Position numbers and translations under genes: made by a program. Under the pieces are notes generated by a model. It saw nothing but the letters and a program-made list of their open reading frames with translations, was not told the DNA's origin and did no database searches. A stretch of 64,000 bases of DNA from Corynebacterium sp. MSK297 (GTDB lineage Bacteria > Actinomycetota > Actinomycetes > Mycobacteriales > Mycobacteriaceae): NCBI RefSeq assembly GCF_030232885.1, contig NZ_JASPGD010000005.1, forward strand, positions 1-64,000. The letters are read 5' to 3'. Shown here one piece after another: positions 37,012-46,401 of this stretch. Within the stretch, counting starts at the first letter, position 1. Every line of letters begins with the position of its first letter.

Positions 37012-38457
37012 ATGGCAGACGATTCATTCGCAGATTCGCTCCAGAACATTCTGGACGGCATTGACAAGTTTATTTGGAGCCAGTGGTTCCTCATCCCCCT
37101 GCTGTTGTTCACCGGCTTGTGGCTTACAATTCGCCTGCGCGGAGTTCAGTTCCGCAAACTCGGGGTGGCGCTGCGCCACGGCCTCGTTGACCGTAATGAC
37201 GCGGACGGCGCTGGCGACATCACCCAATACCAAGCGCTGACCACTGCCCTCGCCGCCACCGTCGGTGTGGGCAACATCGTCGGTGTGGCCACGGCAATCT
37301 CCATCGGCGGGCCGGGTGCTCTGTTTTGGATGTGGATCACCGGGCTGCTTGGTATGGCCTCAAAATACTCAGAGGCATTCCTGGGTGTGCGTTTCCGTGT
37401 GGCCGATGCACACGGCAAAGTCTCGGGCGGCCCGCAACGTTATCTCTCCCAGGGCATCCCCGGCCGACTGGGTAAATTCCTCGCGTGGTTCTTTACGATT
37501 TCCGCAATCATCGCATCATTCGGTATTGGGAACCTCACGCAAGGCAATGCCGTTGCCGCAGGTTTGGACAACACCTTTGACGTGAGTCCAACGGTCACCG
37601 GCGTCATCATGTTCGTGCTCATCGGTGCGGTGCTACTCGGCGGAATCGGATCTATCGGTAAGGTCACCTCGGCTTTTGTTCCACTGATGATCATTATTTA
37701 CCTCACCGGCGGGATCATTGTGCTGGTCATGCACGCCAGCGAAGTTCCTGCGGCTTTCGCCATGATCTTTAACGACGCGTTCACTGGTACCTCTGCCACC
37801 GGCGGGTTCCTCGGGGCGGGAATCATCCTGGCAATGCAGATGGGTGTCGCGCGCGGTATCTTCTCGAATGAATCCGGCATGGGTTCGGCCGCGATTGCAG
37901 CCGCGGCTGCCAAAACCACCCACCCGGTGCGCCAGGGTTTGGCATCCATGACGCAAACCTTCATCGATACGATCGTGGTGGTCACCATGACTGGGCTAGT
38001 CATCGTGACCACTGGGGTGTGGGAAGCCGGTCAGAGTAATGCCGCCACCATGACCGCTGCGGCCTTCAGCGAAGGTATTGGCTCTGATTGGGGCGGCACT
38101 ATCGTTTCTTTGTCGGTAGTATTTTTCGCGTTCTCGACGATTCTTGGCTGGTCCTATTACGGAGAGCGCAGCGCCGAACGCGCCTTCGGCGCCTGGGCCT
38201 CAATTCCCTACCGCATGGTGTTTACCTGCGTTATCTACATTGGCGCAACTACGGAGATCAGCCTGGCCTGGACCTTCGCTGATATCGCCAACGGGCTGAT
38301 GGCAATACCAAATCTGATTGGCTTACTCATTCTTTCTGGTCTCATCGCCCGCGAAACGAAGGCTTATCTGGATTTTGACCCGACGCTACAGGCACAACCG
38401 CGAGATATCGAAAAATTTCTCATTGCAAGCAAGAACCCGTGGCGCAGTAAGTTCTAG
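37012..38457 (+). CDS. Sodium:alanine symporter, AGCS family
   Basis: The 481-residue transporter imports alanine or glycine with sodium. The family signature is clear: ALTTALAATVGVGNIVGVATAISIG and GPGALFWMWITGLLGMASKYSEAFLGV. Later come MQMGVARGIFSNESGMGSAAIAAAAA and a C-terminal helix pair. Length and helix number (10-12) are normal. No good ribosome-binding site is visible before the ATG (GTAGTTTATGGCA), so the message may be leaderless. It is read convergently with the next transporter, 16 bases apart. Confidence 0.9.
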   Translation: MADDSFADSLQNILDGIDKFIWSQWFLIPLLLFTGLWLTIRLRGVQFRKLGVALRHGLVDRNDADGAGDITQYQALTTALAATVGVGNIVGVATAISIGGPGALFWMWITGLLGMASKYSEAFLGVRFRVADAHGKVSGGPQRYLSQGIPGRLGKFLAWFFTISAIIASFGIGNLTQGNAVAAGLDNTFDVSPTVTGVIMFVLIGAVLLGGIGSIGKVTSAFVPLMIIIYLTGGIIVLVMHASEVPAAFAMIFNDAFTGTSATGGFLGAGIILAMQMGVARGIFSNESGMGSAAIAAAAAKTTHPVRQGLASMTQTFIDTIVVVTMTGLVIVTTGVWEAGQSNAATMTAAAFSEGIGSDWGGTIVSLSVVFFAFSTILGWSYYGERSAERAFGAWASIPYRMVFTCVIYIGATTEISLAWTFADIANGLMAIPNLIGLLILSGLIARETKAYLDFDPTLQAQPRDIEKFLIASKNPWRSKF

Positions 38458-38473
38458 CGGGCAGTTCACTCAC

Positions 38474-39841
38474 CTACAGCAGCATCGTTGCCGCCCAGCC
38501 GAAGGCAATCAGTGGGATGTTGAAGTGCAGGAACGTTGGGATCACAGAATCGCGGATGTGGTCATGCTGGCCGTCGACGTTTAGGCCAGAAGTTGGCCCC
38601 AGCGTGGAATCCGAGGCCGGGGAGCCCGCATCACCCAGTGCACCTGCAGTACCCACCAGCGCAACGGTGGCCAGCGGGGAAAAGCCCAGCGAGATACACA
38701 GGGGAACGTAGATGGTGGAGATGATCGGCAGCGTCGAAAAGGATGATCCGATACCCATTGTGACGATAAGGCCCACCAGCAACATCGCCAGCGAAGCCAG
38801 CGCTCGATTACCGTCGAAAGCCGCAGCGGTGGACTCGACGAGGGTTTCCACGTGTCCGGTAGCAGCCATCACCGAAGCAAAGCCTTGCGCGGTGATCATA
38901 ATGAAACCGATCAACGCCATCATGCGCATACCTTCGGTGTAGATATCGTCGGATTGTTTCCATTCCACACCACGGAAGGCCAGCATGATGACCAAACCAA
39001 CCAGGGCACCGGCCAGAAGGCTGTCGGCATCCGAATCCAGGTATTGCAGCACGATCTGCACGCCGAAAGTGGCGATCAGCGCGATGATGGAAATAGTGAT
39101 GCGGTAGCGCGAAATCTCCTCAGCCTTGGCTGCGTCCTGCGAGATGGGGATATCTTGATAAGTACGTTTTTTGCGGTAACTAACAAAAATTGCAAACAAA
39201 ACACCAGCGAGCATGCCGAGGGCAGGGATGGCCATGGCCTGCATGACGGAAACATTATTAGCTTCCGGCATTCCAGCCTCCACGATATTGCTGCGGAGAA
39301 TGTCATTCATATAAATATTGCCGAAACCGACCGGTATGAAGAAATAGGTGGTGACCAGGCCGAAGGTCAGCACGCAGGTGATCAGTCGGCGGTCCACCTG
39401 CATTTTATTGAGAACGGAAAGCAGTGGAGGCACAATCAACGGGATGAACGCGATGTGGACTGGCACCAGGTTCTGCGACATAACCGCCATGAGCAGCAGG
39501 CCTGCGACCATAAGCCACTTGGCGACGGCTACGGCTTTTTCTTTGGCTTGCTCGTTATTCTCCGCGTTGTCTGCGTCAATCCGATTAATGATGGATTCGG
39601 CCAGCAAGCGGGGGAGACCCGCATTCGCGACCGCGAGAGCAAAAGCACCCAGCAGGGCATAATTCAGCGCAATGGACGCACCGTTGCCAATACCATCCTG
39701 GAAAGCTGTGAAGGAACCACCGACACCTAAGCCACCAACCAAACCGCCAATAATCGCGCCGATAAGGAGCGCTAAAACCACGTGGACGCGGGCGACGGCC
39801 AGGCCCAGCATGACCACCACGGCAATAATCACTGCATTCAT
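38474..39841 (-). CDS. NhaC-like/YuiF-type amino-acid transporter, probable histidine permease
   Basis: The 455-residue protein has about 11 helices and the Na+/H+ antiporter-superfamily (NhaC-like) signature GIGSSFSTLPIISTIYVPLC and AGALGDAGSPASDSTLGPTSGL. Members of this group have been assigned as amino-acid permeases. It lies 57 bases downstream of hutG on the same strand, so a shared transcript is likely, and histidine or a related imidazole is the natural cargo. This is inference from context; a sodium/proton role remains possible. Confidence 0.75.
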   Translation of the reverse strand: MNAVIIAVVVMLGLAVARVHVVLALLIGAIIGGLVGGLGVGGSFTAFQDGIGNGASIALNYALLGAFALAVANAGLPRLLAESIINRIDADNAENNEQAKEKAVAVAKWLMVAGLLLMAVMSQNLVPVHIAFIPLIVPPLLSVLNKMQVDRRLITCVLTFGLVTTYFFIPVGFGNIYMNDILRSNIVEAGMPEANNVSVMQAMAIPALGMLAGVLFAIFVSYRKKRTYQDIPISQDAAKAEEISRYRITISIIALIATFGVQIVLQYLDSDADSLLAGALVGLVIMLAFRGVEWKQSDDIYTEGMRMMALIGFIMITAQGFASVMAATGHVETLVESTAAAFDGNRALASLAMLLVGLIVTMGIGSSFSTLPIISTIYVPLCISLGFSPLATVALVGTAGALGDAGSPASDSTLGPTSGLNVDGQHDHIRDSVIPTFLHFNIPLIAFGWAATMLL

Positions 39842-39898
39842 GGTGTTAGTTTTAACACGTTAGGCCTAGATAGTAATAGCCACCGCTAACTTTGCGGT

Positions 39899-40855
39899 TT
39901 ATTTGCGGGCTGCGCCGTGTTCGGCGACGATGTCATGAATCATGCGGGCTGCCAGCTTGGCTGTCCGTGCATCTACATCATACTGTGGATTCAACTCGAC
40001 CACATCTACGAGACGAAGCTTTCCGGTTTGCGCCAATGCCAGTGCCATCGCATGAATTTTCAACGCTTCCACGCCAAGAGCAGCCGGGGCAGATACTCCT
40101 GGCGCCACCGATGCCGGAAGTACATCTAAGTCAATACTAAGATGTATGTCTTTATAGTCCTGGGAAACTTTCATCGCAATGTCGGTAGTTTCCTGCACAG
40201 TAAGCCGCGCTAGATCTTCGTCAAGCAAGTACCCCACACCAAGACGTTCGGCAGTTTCAAATAGCACTCGAGTGTTATTTGCAGCTGAGATCCCCCAGAC
40301 GATATAGGAAAAATGTTCACCGTCGATGTCGGAAATTTGCCGGAATGGGGTCCCTGAGGTCGGTTCTTCTGCATCACGCAAATCAAAATGCGCGTCTAAA
40401 TTAAAAATTCCGAGCGATTCCAACGCGGCGGAATTTTCATTTTTTAAAGCTCGAACCAAGCCACGGTGGGAAGCAAAAGCGGTTTCATGCCCACCGCCTA
40501 AAATTACTGGCAAGTGTCCTGCACGTACAGCGGCAGTAACGCATTGCGAAAGTTCTTCTTGCCCGGATTCTAAATCTCGCCCTTCATAGCTGACTGTTCC
40601 CGCATCATAACGGGGGAAATCATCGTGAATTGCTAAACCGCCCAACGCCCGGCGAAGCTCATCTGGTCCGGCTGCGGCACCTTGACGGCCACCATTGCGG
40701 CGAACTCCTTCGTCAGAGGCAAAGCCAAGCAACACAGCGCCCGGTTGGGCCTCTGCTGCCTCACCCAGGGTGAAATCTGCATCGATCACCGAATGCCAAC
40801 GGGCATGCTCTGGGCCAGGTCCATCAACGCGTCCAGTCCACTCAAATTTAGTCAT
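39899..40855 (-). CDS. hutG: Formimidoylglutamase
   Basis: The 318-residue arginase-fold enzyme hydrolyses N-formimidoyl-L-glutamate to glutamate and formamide, the last step of histidine degradation. Manganese ligands are in GGGHETAFASH, NLDAHFDLRD and SIDLDVLPAS. The ATG at 40855 has AGGTGG four bases upstream; the frame's extension to 41050 has no family likeness. Read opposite to hutH, with a shared promoter region between them. Confidence 0.92.
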   Translation of the reverse strand: MTKFEWTGRVDGPGPEHARWHSVIDADFTLGEAAEAQPGAVLLGFASDEGVRRNGGRQGAAAGPDELRRALGGLAIHDDFPRYDAGTVSYEGRDLESGQEELSQCVTAAVRAGHLPVILGGGHETAFASHRGLVRALKNENSAALESLGIFNLDAHFDLRDAEEPTSGTPFRQISDIDGEHFSYIVWGISAANNTRVLFETAERLGVGYLLDEDLARLTVQETTDIAMKVSQDYKDIHLSIDLDVLPASVAPGVSAPAALGVEALKIHAMALALAQTGKLRLVDVVELNPQYDVDARTAKLAARMIHDIVAEHGAARK

Positions 40856-41141
40856 GCCACCTAGTCTAATCAGTTTGTTTTCGGTTTCTCTGAGCCTAGT
40901 AGACCTTGAACAATCTTTTGTCACTGTGACGAATCTATAATGGCTGCTGAGTAGGGCACCGGTGGAATTAAAGAAGTCTGGTATCCAAGACAAACAACTT
41001 AGCGGGCACGGTGGACTCGCACTAAAATAGTGCCGTAGTCCACAACACAATCACGCCCACGCTATAAGCGATTCTGCCGCAGAAGCATGAGCCAATACCA
41101 AGCACAACCGCCGAGCAAAAACCAACCTACAAGGAGTCACA
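40856..41141. promoter_or_regulatory. hutG-hutH divergent promoter region
   Basis: The 286-base gap drives both sides of the hut region. GTCACTGTGAC (40920-40930) is a perfect 11-base palindrome. TATAAT at 40936-40941 is a perfect -10 for rightward transcription, but the -35 TTGTCA lies only 12 bases away, so the palindrome may replace it as an activator site. hutH itself has AAGGAG seven bases before its ATG. Confidence 0.5.
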
Positions 41142-42728
41142 ATGAATACAGGAACCTCCAATGGTAACCCCGATGCCAATCACACCGTTACGGTAGGCAT
41201 CGGCGCATTAAGTATTGCTGACGTAGTCGCAGTCGCACGCGGTGGGGCAGCGGTGGAAATTTCTGCGGATTCCCTCGAGCACATCGCCATCACTCGCAAG
41301 CGCATTGATGACCTCGCCAACGAACCAACCCCGGTCTATGGCGTCTCCACCGGCTTTGGCGCTCTGGCACGCCGACACATCCCGCACGATATGCGTGCCC
41401 AGCTACAGCGTTCGCTCGTGCGTTCGCATGCGGCAGGCTCCGGGCCGGAGGTAGAACAAGAGGTTATCCGCGCGCTGATGCTGCTTCGCTTGTCTACGTT
41501 ATGCACTGGACATACTGGCGTGCGCCCGGTCGTCGCCGAAACTTACGCCGCAGTGCTCAACGCAGGCATCACCCCGGTGGTGTACGAATACGGCTCGCTG
41601 GGGTGTTCCGGCGATCTCGCGCCGCTGTCACACTGCGCGCTGGCGCTGCTGGGGGAGGGGGAGGTGCGCGTTCCTGGCTCCGAAAAACCGGTGCCTGCTG
41701 CAACCGCGCTTGCCGACGCCGGCATCACCCCGCTCGAATTGGAAGAAAAAGAAGGCCTGGCGTTGATCAACGGCACCGACGGCATGCTCGGCATGCTGTG
41801 CTTGGCCATCCACGATCTGCAGGATCTGGCGAAGGTCGCCGATATCTCCACCGCGATGACCGTCGAAGGCCTGCACGGCACCTTGAGCGTGTTCGACGAT
41901 AAACTGCACAAACTACGCCCGCACCCAGGCCAGGCGTCGTCGGCACGCAATATTCGCACCGTTGCGGCACACTCACCGCTGTTGGAGGCCGCGCAAGAAG
42001 ATTTCCAGCAAACTCAGGTACAGGACGCCTATTCCGTACGTTGTTCGCCGCAGGTCACTGGCGGTTTCCGCGATACCATCGCACACGCGATCACTGTCGT
42101 CGAGCGTGAGCTCGCCGCCGCCGTGGATAACCCGGTAGTCATCGATGGGGAAGTCCGCTCCAACGGAAATTTCCACGGCGCCCCAGTGGCCTATGTACTG
42201 GACTTTTTGGCCATCGTCGCGGCAGACCTAGCCTCGATTTCCGAGCGCCGCACCGACCGCTTCTTAGACACCGCCCGCAACCGCGGCTTGCCAGCGTTTC
42301 TTGCCGACGACCCGGGCGTCGACTCCGGCCACATGATCGCGCAATACACCCAGGCCGGTATCGTCTCGGAACTCAAACGTGCCGCGAACCCAGCTTCGGC
42401 AGATTCCATTCCGTCGTCCGCAATGCAGGAGGATCACGTGTCTATGGGATGGTCTGCTGGCCGCAAGCTACGGACCGCCGTCGACGGCTTGCAGCGAGTC
42501 CTGGCCATTGAATACCTCACTGCGGCCCGCGCGATCACCATGCGCTGCCGTGATGCCGGGGCAGAATCTGCACCAGGAACGAAGGCCGCCATTGCCTTGT
42601 TGCGCGAAGGGGTAGCAGGGCCTGCCACCGACCGTTACCTGGCACCGGAAATCGCTTACGCCCACCAGTTGGTGGCCGACGGGGCACTGGTATCCAGCGT
42701 CGAAGGCGTCGTCGGCACGCTGGACTAG
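41142..42728 (+). CDS. hutH: Histidine ammonia-lyase
   Basis: The 528-residue enzyme removes ammonia from histidine to give trans-urocanate. The MIO cofactor forms from residues 155-157, here Cys-Ser-Gly (GSLGCSGDLAPLSH) in place of the more common Ala-Ser-Gly; actinobacterial enzymes often show this. YGVSTGFGAL (66-75), RSHAAGSG and the C-terminal QEDHVSMGWSAGRKL match the family. Length is normal. hutI follows 73 bases downstream on the same strand. Confidence 0.95.
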   Translation: MNTGTSNGNPDANHTVTVGIGALSIADVVAVARGGAAVEISADSLEHIAITRKRIDDLANEPTPVYGVSTGFGALARRHIPHDMRAQLQRSLVRSHAAGSGPEVEQEVIRALMLLRLSTLCTGHTGVRPVVAETYAAVLNAGITPVVYEYGSLGCSGDLAPLSHCALALLGEGEVRVPGSEKPVPAATALADAGITPLELEEKEGLALINGTDGMLGMLCLAIHDLQDLAKVADISTAMTVEGLHGTLSVFDDKLHKLRPHPGQASSARNIRTVAAHSPLLEAAQEDFQQTQVQDAYSVRCSPQVTGGFRDTIAHAITVVERELAAAVDNPVVIDGEVRSNGNFHGAPVAYVLDFLAIVAADLASISERRTDRFLDTARNRGLPAFLADDPGVDSGHMIAQYTQAGIVSELKRAANPASADSIPSSAMQEDHVSMGWSAGRKLRTAVDGLQRVLAIEYLTAARAITMRCRDAGAESAPGTKAAIALLREGVAGPATDRYLAPEIAYAHQLVADGALVSSVEGVVGTLD

Positions 42729-42801
42729 GCACTAGCAGGAGAGCACCGGCCCATAGACAGACATCTCCACGCACGCGAAATATCACCATTCGAAAGGCAT
42801 C

Positions 42802-44007
42802 ATGAGCACACTTTTCCACAACATCAGCGAACTACGTACAGTCTCGGACGCAGGAACCATTAAAGACGGCGCGCTGCTTGTCAACGGCGATGGCATTATC
42901 ACCTGGGTCGGTGCGTTGAACAACCTGCCCCAGGACCTCTCCGAGGGCATCGAGGAAAAGATCGACCTGGGCGGCCGTGCAGTACTGCCAGGTTGGGTAG
43001 ATTCACACACGCACATGATTTTCGATGGCAACCGCGCCGAGGAATTCGAAGCACGCATGGCAGGCGAGTCGTATTCCGCCGGTGGTATCGCCACCACCAT
43101 GGAAGCTACCCGCAATGCCGGACGTGAGCGCCTGGAGCGGTTGTTGCAAGAACGCATCGCTGGCTGTCACGCGGGTGGCACGACGACAATCGAGACCAAA
43201 ACCGGCTACGGCTTGAACACAGAATCCGAGGCTCTAGCCGCTGAGGTTGCCAGCAAGGGCGTCGACGATGTCACCTTCTTGGGTGCGCACCTGGTACCAC
43301 CGGGGGCAGATGCCGACGAATACCTGGAGGAAGTCGTCGGCCCGATGTTGGACGCCGTAGAGCCGCACGCTGGCTGGATCGACGTTTTCTGCGAGACCGG
43401 CGCGTTTAACGAGGAACAATCACGCAAGGTTCTCGAGGCGGGCAAGAAGCGGGGCTTGCTTCCGCGCGTGCACGGTAATCAGCTACAACAGGGCCCCGGC
43501 GTACGCTTGGCAGTGGAAATTGGCGCGGCGTCGGTGGATCACGTCAATTACCTTTCCGACGACGATATTCAGGCACTCGCGGGCAGCGAGACCGTCGCTA
43601 CAGTGTTGCCTGCCTGCGACTTGTCAACGAAACAAGATCTCGCTCCAGCACGTCAGCTGTTAGATGCCGGTGCCACCGTCGCGATTGCGTCGAACCTGAA
43701 CCCAGGAACCTCGTATACTTCGTCGATGAATTTCTGCGTCACCACCGCGGTGCTGCAGCAAGACCTCAGTTTGGATGAGGCTATCGAAGCCGCAACCTTG
43801 GGCGGAGCGAAAGCTCTGCGCCGTCAACCGGTCACAGGTGGGGAAGACGCACAGGGCCGTCCTGGCCGCGGAAGCTTGGTCCCGGGTGCGGCAGCAGATT
43901 TGCACGTGCTCAACTTCACCAACGCAATCGAGCTGGCCTACCGTCCAGGCATGCCTGCGACCTACCGGACTTATAAAAACGGCGAGCTCGTTTTCGGTGG
44001 GGAATAA
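42802..44007 (+). CDS. hutI: Imidazolonepropionase
   Basis: The 401-residue amidohydrolase opens 4-imidazolone-5-propionate to N-formimidoylglutamate. The metal site HTH is in WVDSHTHMIFDG, with the substrate segment TIETKTGYGLNTE, then RVHGNQLQQGPG, DHVNYLSDDD and NLNPGTSYTSSMNFC. The gene that normally stands between hutH and hutI, urocanate hydratase (hutU), is absent from this window. It ends just before a ParB site. Confidence 0.93.
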   Translation: MSTLFHNISELRTVSDAGTIKDGALLVNGDGIITWVGALNNLPQDLSEGIEEKIDLGGRAVLPGWVDSHTHMIFDGNRAEEFEARMAGESYSAGGIATTMEATRNAGRERLERLLQERIAGCHAGGTTTIETKTGYGLNTESEALAAEVASKGVDDVTFLGAHLVPPGADADEYLEEVVGPMLDAVEPHAGWIDVFCETGAFNEEQSRKVLEAGKKRGLLPRVHGNQLQQGPGVRLAVEIGAASVDHVNYLSDDDIQALAGSETVATVLPACDLSTKQDLAPARQLLDAGATVAIASNLNPGTSYTSSMNFCVTTAVLQQDLSLDEAIEAATLGGAKALRRQPVTGGEDAQGRPGRGSLVPGAAADLHVLNFTNAIELAYRPGMPATYRTYKNGELVFGGE

Positions 44008-44011
44008 GCAA

Positions 44012-44027
44012 TGTTTCACGTGAAACA
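44012..44027. promoter_or_regulatory. parS chromosome-partition site 1
   Basis: Perfect TGTTTCACGTGAAACA, extended by CAA/TTG on both sides to a 22-base palindrome (44009-44030). It lies between hutI and trpE. ParB loads here and spreads to organise the origin region. Confidence 0.95.
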
Positions 44028-44116
44028 TTGCCATTCCCGGCGGCGCCGACCCGCGTTGCGAATATAAGCCTAGGGCACACCGCCGATGTCGGCTGCCACA
44101 CAGTATTGTTGGGGCT

Positions 44117-45730
44117 ATGAATTTTGCTGCACATCTCCCCACGGCGCGCCGCGATCTGCGCTACCACGCGGATGCGGCGCAGCTTTTCGCCCATCTCGGC
44201 GGGCTCGAGCGCACAGATACAGTACTGCTGGAATCAGCGGATATCGAATCCAAGAAAAACCTTCTCTGCTTGGCGGTTCTCGACTCCGCAGTGCGCGTTC
44301 GTTGCCACGGCAGCCGGGTTATCGCCCAGGCACTCACAGCTACCGGCGAAGAGATTGTAACGAAATTACGCAACGAACTTGCCGAATATGAAGTCACGGG
44401 CAATGGCGGCGGCAGTGGCGACGATCGGGGAGTGGTAGTCTTCGAATTCCCGGTATCCCAGGCCGCCGATGAACGCGAACGCCTGCTGGCGATTTCCCCG
44501 GCAGAAGTGCTGCGTCGCCTGCAATTGAGCGCGCAGTATGGCAGCAACAGCAACGTCACTCAGCAGGGTTCCGCCGGAGAAGTACCGGATCTGCCCTTAT
44601 TGGCCGGCGGCTTCGCCTACGACTTTTTAGAAACCTTCGAAACCCTACCCGCGGTCAGCGAAGGCGACAACACATACCCAGATTACGAATTCGTCGTCAC
44701 AGAAACACTACTAAAAGTAGACCACCTGTCGCAGACGGCGTATGTGTGCGGCGTCGGCACCAGCCAGGACGACGTCGACAAGCGGCTTGCTACCTATGCC
44801 GCGAAAGCCAAAACTGAGATCACACCACTGGCTCCACCGGAGCAGGGCGTCGACAAGAGCCAACCGCTGCGGGTCCGCACAGATATCGACGACCAACAAT
44901 TCCGCAGCCACGTCGAACAGCTCAAAGGCAATATTTACCAGGGCGATATTTATCAGGTGGTGCCTGCGCGCACTTTCCACGCCCCATGTGCAGATGCGTT
45001 TTCTTCTTACCGACGCCTACTCCAGACGAACCCGTCGCCGTATATGTTCTACTTCCGCGGCGAAGACTACGAACTGTTTGGCGCCTCGCCGGAATCAAAC
45101 CTGAAGTTCTCCCCGGATACTCGCGAAGTACAGCTGTATCCGATTGCCGGAACGCGCCCGCGCGACTTAAACCCGGATGGCAGCGTCAATCACGAACTCG
45201 ATATCCGCAACGAGCTGGAGATGCGCACCGACCACAAGGAACTGGCCGAGCACACCATGTTGGTAGATCTGGCGCGCAATGACCTCGCCCGCGTCGCCGT
45301 CCCCGGCACGCGTAAAGTAGCGGAGCTGTTGCAAGTGGACCGATATTCGCGCGTGATGCACCTCGTCTCCCGCGTCACCGCCACCTTGCACGAGGATTTC
45401 GACGCCCTCGATGCCTACCGCGCGTGCATGAACATGGGCACGCTGACTGGTGCACCAAAACTACGCGCGGTGGACCTGTTGCGCGAGGTGGAAGGCAAAC
45501 GCCGCGGATCCTACGGCGGCGCGGTCGGGTATCTCGGTGGCGACGGACGCATGGATAACTGCATCGTCATTCGCAGTGCTTTCGTGCGTAAAGGGGAAGC
45601 GATCATTCAGGCCGGTGCCGGCGTCGTCCGCGATTCCACGCCGCAGGCCGAGGCCGACGAGACAGTACACAAGGCGTATGCGGTACTCGATGCCGTCGCG
45701 CTGGGGGCGCCAGTGGAGGTGGCACGATAA
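44117..45730 (+). CDS. trpE: Anthranilate synthase component I
   Basis: The 537-residue enzyme makes anthranilate from chorismate with ammonia from TrpG. LLESADI (37-43) is the tryptophan feedback site. The C-terminal chorismate-binding part has IAGTRPRDLNPDGS, ELDIRNELEMRTDHKELAEH-like core, GTLTGAPKLRAVDLL and GAVGYLGGDG. I see no trpL leader with consecutive Trp codons ahead of it, so attenuation of the C. glutamicum type is not evident. It overlaps trpG by one base. Confidence 0.96.
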   Translation: MNFAAHLPTARRDLRYHADAAQLFAHLGGLERTDTVLLESADIESKKNLLCLAVLDSAVRVRCHGSRVIAQALTATGEEIVTKLRNELAEYEVTGNGGGSGDDRGVVVFEFPVSQAADERERLLAISPAEVLRRLQLSAQYGSNSNVTQQGSAGEVPDLPLLAGGFAYDFLETFETLPAVSEGDNTYPDYEFVVTETLLKVDHLSQTAYVCGVGTSQDDVDKRLATYAAKAKTEITPLAPPEQGVDKSQPLRVRTDIDDQQFRSHVEQLKGNIYQGDIYQVVPARTFHAPCADAFSSYRRLLQTNPSPYMFYFRGEDYELFGASPESNLKFSPDTREVQLYPIAGTRPRDLNPDGSVNHELDIRNELEMRTDHKELAEHTMLVDLARNDLARVAVPGTRKVAELLQVDRYSRVMHLVSRVTATLHEDFDALDAYRACMNMGTLTGAPKLRAVDLLREVEGKRRGSYGGAVGYLGGDGRMDNCIVIRSAFVRKGEAIIQAGAGVVRDSTPQAEADETVHKAYAVLDAVALGAPVEVAR

Positions 45731-46401
45731 TGACAACACACCAGACACATACGGCGGACCACTCCGAACGGGCCCACCCGCACGTCGTGGTCATCGACAA
45801 CCGCGATTCGTTCATTTACAACCTGGTCGACGCGCTTGCTGGACATCACTGCACGGTCTTCCGTAACACGGTATCCGTCGAGACGGTTCTGGCCGCCAAG
45901 CCGGATTTGCTGTTGTTCTCGCCCGGGCCAGGGCACCCACGGGAAACCGGGAATATGATGGAACTTCTCGACGCTATCCATGGCGAAATTCCGGTGTTGG
46001 GTATTTGCCTGGGATTCCAAGCCCTACTAGAACATTACGGTGGCAGCGTGGAACCCTGCGGGCCAGTGCATGGCCGCTCGGTGCCGATGACGCTGACGGA
46101 TGCCGGTGCACAGCACCCTCTGTTTGCCGGGCTCACGATCGACGAGGAACCAGACAAACCTGATCACATCGGCCGTTTGGTGCCGGTGGCGCGCTATCAC
46201 TCGTTGGCATGCGCGAACCCGCCGGAACAGCTACAGGTACTTGCAACGACAAAGACTGATTTAGGCGATGTGGCCATGGCGGCTTATGCCTCCGATGGCT
46301 CATGCATGGGTTTGCAGTTCCACCCGGAATCGATCTTGAGCCCGAAAGGGCCAGTCTTGTTGAATCGCTGCATCAACTTTTTGACGAAAGGGGAGTGCTG
46401 A
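45730..46401 (+). CDS. trpG: Anthranilate synthase component II, glutamine amidotransferase
   Basis: The 223-residue amidotransferase supplies ammonia to TrpE. Nucleophile Cys93 is in GICLGFQALLEHYGG; His198 and Glu200 of the triad are in QFHPESIL. The oxyanion strand is SPGPGHP. Start and stop overlap trpE and trpD by one base each (TAATG, TGATG), giving strict coupling. Confidence 0.95.
   Translation: MTTHQTHTADHSERAHPHVVVIDNRDSFIYNLVDALAGHHCTVFRNTVSVETVLAAKPDLLLFSPGPGHPRETGNMMELLDAIHGEIPVLGICLGFQALLEHYGGSVEPCGPVHGRSVPMTLTDAGAQHPLFAGLTIDEEPDKPDHIGRLVPVARYHSLACANPPEQLQVLATTKTDLGDVAMAAYASDGSCMGLQFHPESILSPKGPVLLNRCINFLTKGEC

Noticed and set aside
44028..44116. trpL leader peptide and attenuator
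   Set aside because: No run of Trp codons and no alternative hairpins in the 110 bases before trpE.
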